A DNA stretch of 64,000 nucleotides from Natronobiforma cellulositropha (lineage in GTDB: Archaea; Halobacteriota; Halobacteria; Halobacteriales; Natrialbaceae): the NCBI RefSeq assembly GCF_025629245.1, contig NZ_JANZXN010000003.1, positions 62,001 through 126,000 on the forward strand. Reading direction: 5' to 3'. This document shows positions 48,827-57,652 of the stretch, piece by piece. The notes beneath the pieces were generated by a model. It worked only from the letters and a program-made list of their open reading frames with translations. It was not told the origin of the DNA and did no database searches. The position numbers and the translations under genes are program-made. Positions within the stretch are counted from its first letter, which is position 1. Each line of letters starts with the position of its first letter.

Positions 48827-49683
48827 CGAGCAGCCTCCGTCTCCGTCCCGTCGGCGAGCGCAGTGGGTTCGATGGTCGTTCCGTCACCCGCGAGCGCACC
48901 CGAGATCGGGTCCTCGGCGTTCGCGTCGGCGACGACGACCGAGGCAGCCCCGCCCTCGAGTGCCTCCCGGGCGGCCATCACTTTCTTCGTCATGAAGCCC
49001 TCGGCGGCCGACGTGACGGTCTCGAACTCGGCCGGAGTGGCCGCCGCGTCGATCCGCGTCGACTCGTCGTCGGGATCCTCGTAGACGCCGGAGACGTCGG
49101 TGAGGAGGACGAGGTCGGCCTCGAGCGCGCCCGCGACGGCGGCGGCCGCGCGGTCTGCGTCGGCGTTGACGGCCGTGTAGCCGCCGTCACGATCCTTCCC
49201 GAGCATCGGGACGGAGACGACGGGCACGTAGCCGCCGGCGAGCAGCGTCTCGAGGAGGTCGGCGTTGACCGATTCGATCTTCCCGGAGTGGTCGCCGCGT
49301 TTGATCTTCTTCTTGCCGTCCTCGAGGACGCGTACGGCGGACTTGCGCTTGCCCGCGAGCAGTTTGCCGTCGGTGCCGGTCAGCCCGACCGCGTTCACCT
49401 CGAGATTCTGGAGCGCTTCGACGAGGTCGGTGTTGAGCTTCCCCGGCATGACCATCTTGAACACGTCGATGGTCCGCTCGTCGGTGAATCGGCCGACGAC
49501 GCCGCCGGGCGTCTCGACGTAGGTGGGTTCCTCGCCGAGTTCCTCGAGCGTCTCGTCGACGGCGGTCGAACCGCCGTGAGTGAGGACGACGTCCTCGCCC
49601 TCGGCGACGAGTTGCGCAACGTCCGCGAGCGCACCCTTCGGATCGACGGCGCGGGCGCCACCGATCTTGACGACCACTGTCAC
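48823..49683 (-). CDS. argB: [LysW]-L-glutamate/2-aminoadipate 6-kinase (acetylglutamate kinase family)
   Basis: 286 residues with the start set at GTG 49683, which has GGAGGT seven bases upstream; the in-frame GTG three codons earlier sits on that SD. Amino-acid kinase fold: VVVKIGGARAVDPKG, VLTHGGSTAVDETLEELG, ADLVLLTDVSGVYED and EGFMTKKVMAAREALEGGA. It phosphorylates the LysW-bound glutamate. Confidence 0.92.
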   Translation of the reverse strand: MTVVVKIGGARAVDPKGALADVAQLVAEGEDVVLTHGGSTAVDETLEELGEEPTYVETPGGVVGRFTDERTIDVFKMVMPGKLNTDLVEALQNLEVNAVGLTGTDGKLLAGKRKSAVRVLEDGKKKIKRGDHSGKIESVNADLLETLLAGGYVPVVSVPMLGKDRDGGYTAVNADADRAAAAVAGALEADLVLLTDVSGVYEDPDDESTRIDAAATPAEFETVTSAAEGFMTKKVMAAREALEGGAASVVVADANAEDPISGALAGDGTTIEPTALADGTETEAAR

Positions 49684-49762
49684 GCGAGCCACCTCCGGTG
49701 GCGAGTGTGACTAGACGAGTCGCAGCCTGCACAGCAACGCGAGCAGGAACGTCTTGGCGTAG

Positions 49763-50809
49763 TCATGGTGCCCCCACGGGGTGGAGACCGAGGAACTCGA
49801 GTCCGGCGGTCTCCTCGAGACCGAGTGCGATGTTCGCGGCGTGAATCGCCTGGCCGGCCGATCCCTTCATCATGTTGTCGATCGCCGAGAAGACGACGAT
49901 GCGCTTGTTCGAGGGATCGAGTTCGAAGCCGACCTCGGCGACGTTGGTGCCCGCGACGGCTTTCGGCTCGGGGTAGCGGTAGATGCCCCCACCGCCGGCG
50001 GCCATGCGGACGAACGGTTCGTCCTCGTACTCGCCGCGATACGCCTTCCAGAGGTCGCCCTTCGAGACCGGTCCCGAGGGGAAGACGTGGGCGGTCGCGC
50101 TGGCCCCGCGGATCATGTCCACCGCGTGGACGGTGAACGCCACCGAGGTGCCGAGGAACTGTTCGATCTCGGCCTCGTGGCGGTGGCCCGTCGGCGCGTA
50201 GGGGCGGACGACCGCCGAGCGCTCGGGGTGGCTCGAGGCCTCGCCGCCGCCGGCACCCCCTTCGGAGGAGCCGACTTTCACGTCGACGACGATCTGTTCG
50301 CCGCCCTCGAGAACCCCGTGTTCGAACAGCGGGTAGAGTCCCAGAATCGTCGCGGTGGCGTTACAGCCGCCACCGGCGATCAGCTCCGCACCCGGGAGGT
50401 TCTCGCGGTTGATCTCGGGGAGGGCGTACTGAGCCTTCTCGAGGTACTCGGGCGCGCTGTGGCCCTCGTACCACTCCTCGTACTGTTCTTCGGTGTTCAG
50501 CCGGAAGTCGGCCGAGAGGTCGACGACGGTGTCACCGATCTCGAGGAACTCGTCGATCTGGCCCATCGAGACGCCGTGGGGCGTCGCCGTAAACAGGACA
50601 TCGACGCTCTCTAGGTCGTCGGGTTCGCTGAAGCGCAGTTCGGTGCCGCGCAGCGGCGGGTGGACGGAGCCGACGCTCTTGCCGGCGTACGAACGACTGG
50701 TCGCCTGTGCGATCTCGAAGTTCGGGTGGCCCGCGAGCAAGCGCAGGAGTTCGCCGCCGGTGAAGCCGCTACCGCCGACGACGGACGCGGTCAGCGTATC
50801 GGCACACAT
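49763..50809 (-). CDS. argC: [LysW]-glutamyl phosphate/aminoadipyl phosphate reductase (ArgC family)
   Basis: 348 residues. NADP-binding ASVVGGSGFTGGELLRLLAG, then FTATPHGVSMGQIDEF, VDLSADFRLNTEEQYEEWY, the active-site Cys in IAGGGCNATATILGL and the His region PTGHRHEAEIEQFL. It reduces the acyl phosphate made by ArgB to the semialdehyde. Its ATG shares one base with the argX stop (TGATG on the coding strand). Confidence 0.94.
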   Translation of the reverse strand: MCADTLTASVVGGSGFTGGELLRLLAGHPNFEIAQATSRSYAGKSVGSVHPPLRGTELRFSEPDDLESVDVLFTATPHGVSMGQIDEFLEIGDTVVDLSADFRLNTEEQYEEWYEGHSAPEYLEKAQYALPEINRENLPGAELIAGGGCNATATILGLYPLFEHGVLEGGEQIVVDVKVGSSEGGAGGGEASSHPERSAVVRPYAPTGHRHEAEIEQFLGTSVAFTVHAVDMIRGASATAHVFPSGPVSKGDLWKAYRGEYEDEPFVRMAAGGGGIYRYPEPKAVAGTNVAEVGFELDPSNKRIVVFSAIDNMMKGSAGQAIHAANIALGLEETAGLEFLGLHPVGAP

Positions 50810-51681
50810 CAGGCGCTCACCTCGAGTTCGCCCGCTTCCTCGGCTTTCGCCTCGAGCCAGTCGACGACGGTACCGGCGACGTCGAGGTCGACGGCGGCGT
50901 CGAGCGCCTTGAACTCGACGGTGTGGTTGACCTCGTGGACGGTGTAATCGTCACCAGCTTCCATCAGGTCCACGCCCAGCAGGCCGCCGCCGACGGCGTC
51001 GCTCGAGAGCTGCACGAGTTCGCGCGCGCGGTCGTCGAGTTCGAACGGCTCGGTCTCTGCGCCCTTCGCGGCGTTGGTGAGCCAGTGCTCGGAGGAGCGC
51101 GCCATCGAGGCGACCGGTTCGCCGTCGACGGCGAGCACGCGGATGTCTCGACCCGGTTTCTCGACGAACTCCTGGATGTAGAACACCTTGTGTTCGTAGT
51201 GGCCCAGCGTGGCTTTGTGCTCTAAGATCGCCTCAGCGGCGTCTCGAGAGTCGATCTTCGCCATCAGGCGGCCCCAGGAGCCGATCACCGGCTTCAACAC
51301 GCAGGGGTACCCGAAGGTCTCGATCGACTCGAGAGCGGCCTCGGTGGTGAACGCGACGTCCGTGTTCGGTGTCGGGACGCCCGCGGCCTCGAGCGCTAGG
51401 CTGTTCTTGACTTTGTCCGAGCAGATCTCGGCCGTCTCGTTGCCGTTGACGACCGGGACGCCGTAGGCCTCGCAGAACTTCGTCGCGTAGAGGCTGCGGC
51501 TGGTCGCGAGACAGCGGTCGATCACGATGTCCAGGTCCGTGAAGGCGTCCGGAGCCTCGGCCAGGTTGAACCGCTGTTTGCGGACGTCGATCTTCTCGAC
51601 GTCGTGGCCGCGCTCGCGAAGCTCCGTCAACAGAAGCTTCTCGTCCTTACGAATCCGGGAGTAGAGTAATCCGACGTTCAT
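50809..51681 (-). CDS. argX: Glutamate--[LysW] ligase (RimK-like ATP-grasp)
   Basis: 290 residues, ATP-grasp superfamily. It attaches glutamate through its amino group to the C-terminal Glu of LysW, starting arginine synthesis. Visible segments: ETAEICSDKVKNSLALEAAG, VLKPVIGSWGRLMAKIDSRD (ATP-binding Lys and glycine loop), YIQEFVEKPGRDIRVLAVDG and the metal-binding GVDLMEAGDDYTVHEVNHT. Calling ArgX over LysX rests on the arginine cluster and on haloarchaeal lysine being made by the diaminopimelate route. Confidence 0.9.
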   Translation of the reverse strand: MNVGLLYSRIRKDEKLLLTELRERGHDVEKIDVRKQRFNLAEAPDAFTDLDIVIDRCLATSRSLYATKFCEAYGVPVVNGNETAEICSDKVKNSLALEAAGVPTPNTDVAFTTEAALESIETFGYPCVLKPVIGSWGRLMAKIDSRDAAEAILEHKATLGHYEHKVFYIQEFVEKPGRDIRVLAVDGEPVASMARSSEHWLTNAAKGAETEPFELDDRARELVQLSSDAVGGGLLGVDLMEAGDDYTVHEVNHTVEFKALDAAVDLDVAGTVVDWLEAKAEEAGELEVSA

Positions 51682-51755
51682 GTGTTTCTAGATGTCCTCG
51701 TGGGCCAGTGAACCGGCCGTGGGTAGTGTGGATGTGGCTGTGCCGTTCGACACGA

Positions 51756-51920
51756 TCACTCACCCCAGTCCTCTTCGAGCTCCGGGGCTCGCTCGAGGAC
51801 TGGCGGCTCGGTGTCGACGACTTCCAGCTCGGCTCCGCAGGTCGTACAGTCTACGATCTCTCCAACTTCCAGATCGTCGTGCAAGGTCACCTCGGCCCCG
51901 CACTCGACGCATTCGGTCAT
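51756..51920 (-). CDS. lysW: LysW amino-group carrier protein
   Basis: 54 residues, ATG 51920 with GGGAGGT four bases upstream. Two zinc knuckles, CVECG (Cys4, Cys7) and CTTCG (Cys25, Cys28). A long acidic tail ends exactly in EDWGE, the invariant LysW C-terminus to whose last Glu the substrate amino group is joined. The protein carries all intermediates from glutamate to ornithine. Encoded directly before argX (74-bp gap). Confidence 0.95.
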   Translation of the reverse strand: MTECVECGAEVTLHDDLEVGEIVDCTTCGAELEVVDTEPPVLERAPELEEDWGE

Positions 51921-51947
51921 TGTACCTCCCACTCGGAGACCATCGCC

Positions 51948-51955
51948 CTTAAACC
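51948..51955 (-). promoter_or_regulatory. TATA-like box before lysW
   Basis: The coding strand reads GGTTTAAG, about 30 nt before ATG 51920, in a 207-bp gap between argH and lysW. AT-rich sequence (ATAACATAATTTTCGTG) lies upstream. It could give the lysW-argF half of the cluster its own transcript. Confidence 0.5.
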
Positions 51956-52127
51956 CTTCGAACTTATCACGAAAATTATGTTATCCAGACTCCCGTCTCT
52001 TCGGCCGAGAGTGCTACCGCGTGCCAGATGGGTGCGTCCGTATCATCAGGTAGGTAGTTTGTCCCCGGGCGGGGACGGCGGCGGTCGCCGGGCCCACCGA
52101 CGCGGTGAGAGCACCCGAAGGTGAGGG

Positions 52128-53582
52128 TCACACATACGCGGACACCTCCGCCTCGAGCGTCTCGAGCGCCGCCGCCAGCGCGTCACGGCGCTCGGCGACC
52201 CTCCCGGAGTCCGTCTCGAGCGTCGTCTCCGCACGCTCGAGCGCCGCCTCGACGGCGGTGGGCGCTGGCCCGCCGAGTGAGTCGCGCGAGGCGACGCTCG
52301 CTGCGGGGTCGAGCGCCGCCTCGACGGCGGCGGGGTCGACGAAGGCGGCGAGCGAGTCGCCGAGCACGTCCTGGGCCGCCGACTCGAGGGCGTCGTAGTC
52401 TGCGCCCCTCTCTGCGGCCTCGGCGACGACCTCGTGGGCCGTCCGGAACGGCAGGCCGTTCGCCGCGAGCAGGTCGGCGACGCCGGTCGCCGTCGAGAAG
52501 CCCGCACCCGCCTCGGCGGCGAGGTCGTCGACGTTCCAGTCGGCCGTCGCGACCGCCCCCGCGGCGACCCGCGTCGCCTCCGAAACCGCGTCGACCGTCC
52601 GCCAGACGTGCGGGGTCGCCCGCTGGAGGTCGCGGTTGTACGCCCGTGGGAGTCCCTTGAGCGTCGTCGTCAGCCCCCCGACGCCGCCCGCGGCGTCGCC
52701 CGCGACCGCGCGAGCGAGTTCGAGCGTGTCCGGGTTCTTCTTCTGGGGCATGATCGACGAGGTCGACGAGTAGTCGTCGGCGAGGTCGAGAAAGCCGCGG
52801 TTCGCGAAGAGGATGACGTCCTCGGCGAGACCGGAGACCGTCGTCGCGAGCACCGAGAGCGCGCTCGTCGTCTCGAGCGCGAAGTCACGCGCGGAGGCGG
52901 CGTCCATCGAGTTCTCGAGGACGCCGTCGAAACCCAGCAGCGAGGCGGTGCGCTCGCGGTCGATATCGAAGGTCGTCCCGGCGAAGGCGGCCGCCCCGAG
53001 CGGCGAGCGGTTGACCCGGGCGTAGGTCTCGAGTAAGCGTTCCGTGTCGCGCCCGATGGCCGCCTCGTACGAGAGCGCCCAGTGAGCCACCGTCGTCGGC
53101 TGGGCAGGCTGGAGGTGGGTGTAGCCGGGCATCGTCGTCTCGAGGTTGGCGGCGGCGACCGCACACAGCGCCTCGCGTAGCGCGAGCGTCGCCTCGAGCG
53201 TCTCGAGGACGTCCTCGCGCAGTCGGTGGCGGATGCAGGTCGCGACCTCGTCGTTGCGCGAGCGGGCGGTGTGCATCTTCCCGCCGTCGGGACCGATGCG
53301 CTCGATGACGGCCGTCTCGATGGCCTCGTGGACGTCCTCGCCGCCGGGGAGACCGCCGTGGCCGTCGGCTTCGACCGACTCGAGCGCCGAGAGAATCGCT
53401 CCGGCGACCTCGGCGTCGACGATGTCCCGTTCCGCGAGCATCACCACGTGTGCGCGGTCGACCGCGAGGTCGGCCGCGAAGATGCGTTCGTCGGCGGCGA
53501 GCGAGGAGAGAAAGCCCCGGGCAGGGCCGCCGCTGAAGCGGTCGCGGCGGACCACGCTCTCGTCGGAGTCCTCTCCGGTCAT
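52128..53582 (-). CDS. argH: Argininosuccinate lyase
   Basis: 484 residues. Fumarase/aspartase superfamily: FSGGPARGFLSSLAADERIF, KMHTARSRNDEVATCIRHRL, PGYTHLQPAQPTTVAHW, and the signature SSIMPQKKNPDTLELARA with the mobile catalytic loop. It splits argininosuccinate into arginine and fumarate. Four bases separate it from the argG stop, so the two are cotranscribed. Confidence 0.96.
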   Translation of the reverse strand: MTGEDSDESVVRRDRFSGGPARGFLSSLAADERIFAADLAVDRAHVVMLAERDIVDAEVAGAILSALESVEADGHGGLPGGEDVHEAIETAVIERIGPDGGKMHTARSRNDEVATCIRHRLREDVLETLEATLALREALCAVAAANLETTMPGYTHLQPAQPTTVAHWALSYEAAIGRDTERLLETYARVNRSPLGAAAFAGTTFDIDRERTASLLGFDGVLENSMDAASARDFALETTSALSVLATTVSGLAEDVILFANRGFLDLADDYSSTSSIMPQKKNPDTLELARAVAGDAAGGVGGLTTTLKGLPRAYNRDLQRATPHVWRTVDAVSEATRVAAGAVATADWNVDDLAAEAGAGFSTATGVADLLAANGLPFRTAHEVVAEAAERGADYDALESAAQDVLGDSLAAFVDPAAVEAALDPAASVASRDSLGGPAPTAVEAALERAETTLETDSGRVAERRDALAAALETLEAEVSAYV

Positions 53583-53586
53583 CGTC

Positions 53587-54807
53587 TCAGTCGTCTCCGC
53601 CGTCGGTCGCGAGCGAGACGGTCTCGTCCTCGCGGTCGATCACGTTGTTGGCTAACCGGCGCTGGAACCCGTGGTACTTCGCGACGCCGGTGGCGTCCTC
53701 CTGGGTGATGTCGCCGACGGTCTCGGTATCGAAGGAGGCGTGAGCGGCCGAGTAGGCGGCGTACTCGCTGTCGCGAGCGACCGCGCGGGCCTGTCCGCCC
53801 TCGAAGCGGATCGTGACGGTGCCGGTGACGCGCGTCTGCGTCTCGGCGATGAAGCCCTCGAGTGCGCGCACGAGCGGCGCGTCGATCAGGCCCTCGTAGC
53901 CCTTCTTCGACCAGCGCTGGTCGATCAGCTGTTTGAACTCGCGTTCCTCCTGGGTGAGGACGAGTCCCTCGAGCGCCTCGTGGGCGTTGAGCAGCGTCGT
54001 CGCCGCGGGGTGTTCGTAGTTCTCGCGCACCTTCAGCCCGAGCATGCGGTCTTCCATCGAGTCGGTGCGGCCGACGCCGTACGAGCCGGCGAGTTCGTTC
54101 AAGTGCTCGATCAGGGCGACCGGCTCGAGTTCCTCGCCGTCGACCGAGACGGGGTAGCCGTCCTCGAAGCCGATGACGATCTCCTCGGTCTCGCCGGTCG
54201 GGTCCTGGGTCCACTCGTAGATGTCCGCCGGGGGAACGTAGTTCGGGTCCTCGAGTTCGTCGCCCTCGACCGAGCGACTCCAGAGGTTGGTGTCGATACT
54301 CCAGGCACCGTCGTTGCCGCCGTCGACGGGGAGGTCGCGCTCGGCGGCGTACTCGAGTTCCCACTCGCGGGTGAGACCGAGTTCGCGCACCGGCGCACAG
54401 ACCTCGAGATCCGAGCTTCGCCAGACCGCTTCGAACCTGAGCTGGTCGTTTCCTTTGCCCGTACAGCCGTGTGCCAGCGCGTCACAGTCGTTCTCGAGGG
54501 CGACCTCGAGAATCGCGTTCGCGATGACCGGCCGGGCGAGTGCGGTACCGAGGGGATAGCCCTGGTAGGTCGCGTTCGCGCGAACGCCCTCGAGACAGAG
54601 CTGGGCGAATTCCGCTCGCGCGTCGACGACGTAGTGCTCGAGACCGAGCGCGTCGGCGGTTTCTTCGGCTTCGTCGAACTCCTCGGCCGGCTGGCCGACG
54701 TCGACGGTGACGCCGATGACGTCGTCGTATCCGTATTCTTCCTCGAGCAGCGGGACACAGACCGTGGTGTCGAGTCCGCCCGAGAACGCGAGTGCAACGC
54801 GTGTCAT
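53587..54807 (-). CDS. argG: Argininosuccinate synthase
   Basis: 406 residues. PP-loop ATP site ALAFSGGLDTTVCVPLLEEE, then ANATYQGYPLGTALARPVIA, AHGCTGKGNDQLRFE, and GYPVSVDGEELEPVALIEHL with VGRTDSMEDRMLGLKVRENY. It joins citrulline and aspartate using ATP. First gene of the arginine cluster, with promoter and palindrome directly upstream. Confidence 0.96.
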   Translation of the reverse strand: MTRVALAFSGGLDTTVCVPLLEEEYGYDDVIGVTVDVGQPAEEFDEAEETADALGLEHYVVDARAEFAQLCLEGVRANATYQGYPLGTALARPVIANAILEVALENDCDALAHGCTGKGNDQLRFEAVWRSSDLEVCAPVRELGLTREWELEYAAERDLPVDGGNDGAWSIDTNLWSRSVEGDELEDPNYVPPADIYEWTQDPTGETEEIVIGFEDGYPVSVDGEELEPVALIEHLNELAGSYGVGRTDSMEDRMLGLKVRENYEHPAATTLLNAHEALEGLVLTQEEREFKQLIDQRWSKKGYEGLIDAPLVRALEGFIAETQTRVTGTVTIRFEGGQARAVARDSEYAAYSAAHASFDTETVGDITQEDATGVAKYHGFQRRLANNVIDREDETVSLATDGGDD

Positions 54808-54810
54808 GTC

Positions 54811-54845
54811 GTACTCGAGTACTACCGAAGAACGGGCTTAAATTC
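54811..54845 (-). promoter_or_regulatory. argG promoter with palindrome at the expected transcript start
   Basis: GAATTTAAGCCC on the coding strand (54845-54834) is a TATA-like box about 33 nt before the ATG. Between it and the start codon lies the perfect 12-bp palindrome GTACTCGAGTAC (54811-54822), covering the predicted transcript start, so it is a candidate repressor site. The CTCGAG core is very common in this genome, which weakens the case. Confidence 0.4.
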
Positions 54846-55184
54846 ATCGATATTAATCCTGTAAAATTGTGGCAGAGCCGCCGCTAACCGAAAAATCACC
54901 GAGTGTCGGCAGGTGGGGAAGACACGGAAACGGGGATGGAGATAAGAGTGGGCCTACCGGCCCGGCCGCGGTCGTCGTGGGACGCCGGTCGCGGTGCTCT
55001 CGAGCGCGCCAGCGGCGGATGACGGAGCGTCGACCATCTACTAGAACACACTGTCGAGAGGGGTATTAAAGGATTCTGGTTCAGTTCGGCCAGGGGACGG
55101 TGGGCGCCCCCTGCTGGCAGTTCACACACCCACCAGGGGCGCGACGGGCGACGTATAAGTAGTAGCTGGCGAGGACGGGAACCC
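54846..55184. other. Gene-free stretch upstream of argG
   Basis: About 340 bases. Apart from AT-rich sequence next to the argG promoter (ATTAATCCTGTAAAATTG) and a second AT-rich patch near 55060-55080 (GGGGTATTAAAGGATTC), nothing is recognised. The short open frames are not protein-like. Confidence 0.5.
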
Positions 55185-56357
55185 TCAGTCGGTCGAGTCG
55201 GCCGGCCCGTCGAGGTCGTCGTCCGGCACCGTCAGGACGTTCTCGCGGCCGATGCGGAAGACGTCGATCTCGCCCGACTCGCGCAAGCCGCTGACGACCT
55301 GGCTCGTCTTCGCCTCGGTCCACTCGAGTTCGGCGACCACCTCCTGTTGTTTGACCCGACCACCGCGTTCCTCGAGCAGCCGGAGGACGTGCTCTTCGTT
55401 GCTCAGCAACTCGAGTGGCGGCCCGTTCGTCTCCGGTGTCGTGTCGGCCGCGGCCGCGGCGTCTTCGGAGCGGGGTTCGGGTGGCTGCGGCGACGGTCCC
55501 GGAGAGCCGTCTGCCCGTCTGTACCACCAGACGGCGACGGCGAGCCCAGCCAGCGCGAGCGCACCGAGACCCGCCAGCAGCGAGAGTGGTGGCGAACCGT
55601 CGTCGGTGTCTTCCTCCACTGGCTGCGGCGTGTTCCCGTCGCTGCCGGTCTGAATCAGATCGAGGCGTGGCTCGTCGTCGACGAACTCCTGGGTCTGCTC
55701 GCCGTACCAGATCACCGCCGTCTCCCGGCGGTCGTCCGGCGTGGGTTCGATCGCCGTATCCTCGAACCCCTCGGGCCAGGAGACGACGAGGTGCATCCGT
55801 TCGTCCATCACGAACCCCTCGAGTGCGTCGCCGACTTCGATCCGGTTCACCTCGACGTGGGCGAACGACGACCACGCGAACGTAAAGCGAACCTTGCCGT
55901 ACTCCTGTGGCGAGACGCTCGCGTCGTCGGTCTCGACGGCGAACCGCGAGAGCGACATCTCCCGCTCGGTCGTCTCCTCGGCGGCGGCGAGCATCTCGAG
56001 GCGGTCCGCCTCGAACCACTCGACGTACGCCTCCGGACGGTCCTCGACGTCCTCGCGTAAGGGCTCCCAGTCGACGCTCTCGTTGCCGTCGTCGAGGCGA
56101 TACCGGTACTCGACCTCCCAGTTCGCGGTGCCGTTACCGTGGAGGTCGATCTCGACGCCGATCTCGTCGTAGCCCGCCAGCGAGATGTCGTCCTCGTCCT
56201 GGGCGGTGCCGGCGCTCGAGTCGACGGCGTGCTCGAAGGCGGGGGCGACGAGAGCGGGTTCGGGCGTGTCGGACGCGGTCGCTGTCGCGCCGCCACCGAC
56301 GACCAACACGAGCACCACGATCCAGCAACACAGCGCCCAGCCCACCCGAGGCTCCAT
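55185..56357 (-). CDS. Membrane-anchored winged-helix protein with large extracellular domain
   Basis: 390 residues from ATG 56357. Signal or TM (WALCCWIVVLVLVVGGGATA), an extracellular beta-rich domain of about 220 residues (NWEVEYRYRLDDGNESVDWE, YGKVRFTFAWSSFAHVEVNR), a TM helix (LLAGLGALALAGLAVAVWWY), a Pro/Glu-rich linker, and a C-terminal winged helix (NEEHVLRLLEERGGRVKQQE, EAKTSQVVSGLRESGEIDVF). This layout matches haloarchaeal DUF7345/DUF7343-type proteins, which probably pass a surface signal to DNA. Target unknown. Confidence 0.88.
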   Translation of the reverse strand: MEPRVGWALCCWIVVLVLVVGGGATATASDTPEPALVAPAFEHAVDSSAGTAQDEDDISLAGYDEIGVEIDLHGNGTANWEVEYRYRLDDGNESVDWEPLREDVEDRPEAYVEWFEADRLEMLAAAEETTEREMSLSRFAVETDDASVSPQEYGKVRFTFAWSSFAHVEVNRIEVGDALEGFVMDERMHLVVSWPEGFEDTAIEPTPDDRRETAVIWYGEQTQEFVDDEPRLDLIQTGSDGNTPQPVEEDTDDGSPPLSLLAGLGALALAGLAVAVWWYRRADGSPGPSPQPPEPRSEDAAAAADTTPETNGPPLELLSNEEHVLRLLEERGGRVKQQEVVAELEWTEAKTSQVVSGLRESGEIDVFRIGRENVLTVPDDDLDGPADSTD

Positions 56358-56459
56358 TACCTCGTGATGGCGCGTGCGGCTAAATAGGTCTTTCCGACCG
56401 TCTCGAGGGGCGAGCGCGCCGACGATACGCTTTTCTGACCGTCGTTCGTCGCCGACCGT

Positions 56460-56708
56460 ATGGATCGTAAACAGGTCGGAGCGAACACCGAGACCGGTGC
56501 CGACCGCGCCGAACTCGAGGTCGAGACGCTGCTGAAGGTCGTCCTCGCCCTCGTCGCCGTCTTGCTGGTGCTGCAGATCGTCGACACCCTCGCGGGCTGG
56601 CTCTCCGGCGGTCTCGAGTCGATGCTCCCGCCGCTTCTGGTGCTCGCAGTCGTCGTCCTGGTCCCGCTCTGGTTCCTGGTCATCCGACAGTGGACCGGCG
56701 GCCGCTAG
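56460..56708 (+). CDS. Small membrane protein (82 aa, two TM)
   Basis: A polar, acidic N-terminus (KQVGANTETGADRAELEVET) precedes two hydrophobic segments (VVLALVAVLLVLQIVDTLAG and LPPLLVLAVVVLVPLWFLVI) and a short basic tail. Divergent from the membrane-anchored winged-helix gene. No function known. Confidence 0.75.
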   Translation: MDRKQVGANTETGADRAELEVETLLKVVLALVAVLLVLQIVDTLAGWLSGGLESMLPPLLVLAVVVLVPLWFLVIRQWTGGR

Positions 56709-56785
56709 CGCGGGTCCAGACCGTACCGCCGGCGAACACGCCACGAAACACTACACTCTTTTTACGGGCACCCCTACCGACCCGC

Positions 56786-57292
56786 GTGTACAGCGTCAAC
56801 GTCCCCGTTCCGGGGCGCATTCGCGCACTCGCCATGGAACTCTACCCCGAGCTACGGGCGTTCGACACCGTCCGCGACGAGCACTCGTTCCTGCTCAAAC
56901 GCCTCGGCGACGCCGACACCGACGACGCCACCGCACTCGGCCGACGCGTCCACCGCGCACTCGAGGGCGCACCCGCCGTCGAAGCCCAGGTCACCGGTCT
57001 CGCCGCCTTCGCCGACCCACCGCTGGGCAGCGCCCCCGTCGTCTACCTCGCCGTCGAGAGCCCCGGACTCGAGCGTATCCACGCCGACCTCGTCGAGACC
57101 TTCGGCGCCGTCGAGGGACTCGAGGGTCCCGACTACGTTCCCCACGTGACCCTCGCCCGCGGGGGCGACCCGGCCGACGCCGACCGGCTGCTCGAGCGCG
57201 AGATCGAGCCGATCCGGTGGACGGTGAGCGAACTCGAGTTCTTCGATGGCACCTACAAGCTGCCGGTGAGTCGGGTGTCGTTACCCGCGTGA
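56786..57292 (+). CDS. 2'-5' RNA ligase / 2H phosphoesterase family protein
   Basis: 168 residues from GTG 56786, about 25 nt after a TTTTTACG box, so probably leaderless. LigT-like fold: VPVPGRIRALAMELYPELRA, and DEHSFLLKRLGD and VPHVTLARGGD as the two His motifs of the 2H superfamily. The first is HSF rather than HxT, so activity may be altered. Members act on RNA 2'-5' linkages or cyclic phosphates. Probably a single-gene unit. Confidence 0.85.
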   Translation: MYSVNVPVPGRIRALAMELYPELRAFDTVRDEHSFLLKRLGDADTDDATALGRRVHRALEGAPAVEAQVTGLAAFADPPLGSAPVVYLAVESPGLERIHADLVETFGAVEGLEGPDYVPHVTLARGGDPADADRLLEREIEPIRWTVSELEFFDGTYKLPVSRVSLPA

Positions 57293-57378
57293 GCGGACGG
57301 ACGCAGTGGGGAGAACGGACGCGGTAGGGAGAGCGGACGATCGAGTGACTCATGTCTGCTTACGTCGTTATTTCAGCT

Positions 57379-57588
57379 ATGAATACGAGTGAGACGAGCG
57401 CCGAGCACCGGGACGAGCGTGCAGCGCGCGCCGCAATGGGGCGCGTGCTCGCTACACTGCTCCTGGCGGGAGCAGCCGTCACCGCGATCCTGTTCGGTGT
57501 CGAGACGTCGACGGTCTCCCTGGCGGGCGTCGGCCTGTTCGTCGTCGTCGGGAGCGCCTACGTGCTCGCCGACTGGTTCCGTCGGTAG
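57379..57588 (+). CDS. Small membrane protein (69 aa, two TM)
   Basis: Starts at ATG 57379 (MNTSETSAEHRDERAARAAM); ATG 57352 is an alternative nine codons upstream. Two TM helices (GRVLATLLLAGAAVTAILFG and SLAGVGLFVVVGSAYVLADW) are followed by a basic end. Hypothetical. Confidence 0.7.
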   Translation: MNTSETSAEHRDERAARAAMGRVLATLLLAGAAVTAILFGVETSTVSLAGVGLFVVVGSAYVLADWFRR

Positions 57589-57652
57589 CGTCCGTGCTCG
57601 TCGGCCGGGACCGGCGTCGCGCCTGTCCGCAGACCGGGTCCGTTCACCCGGG

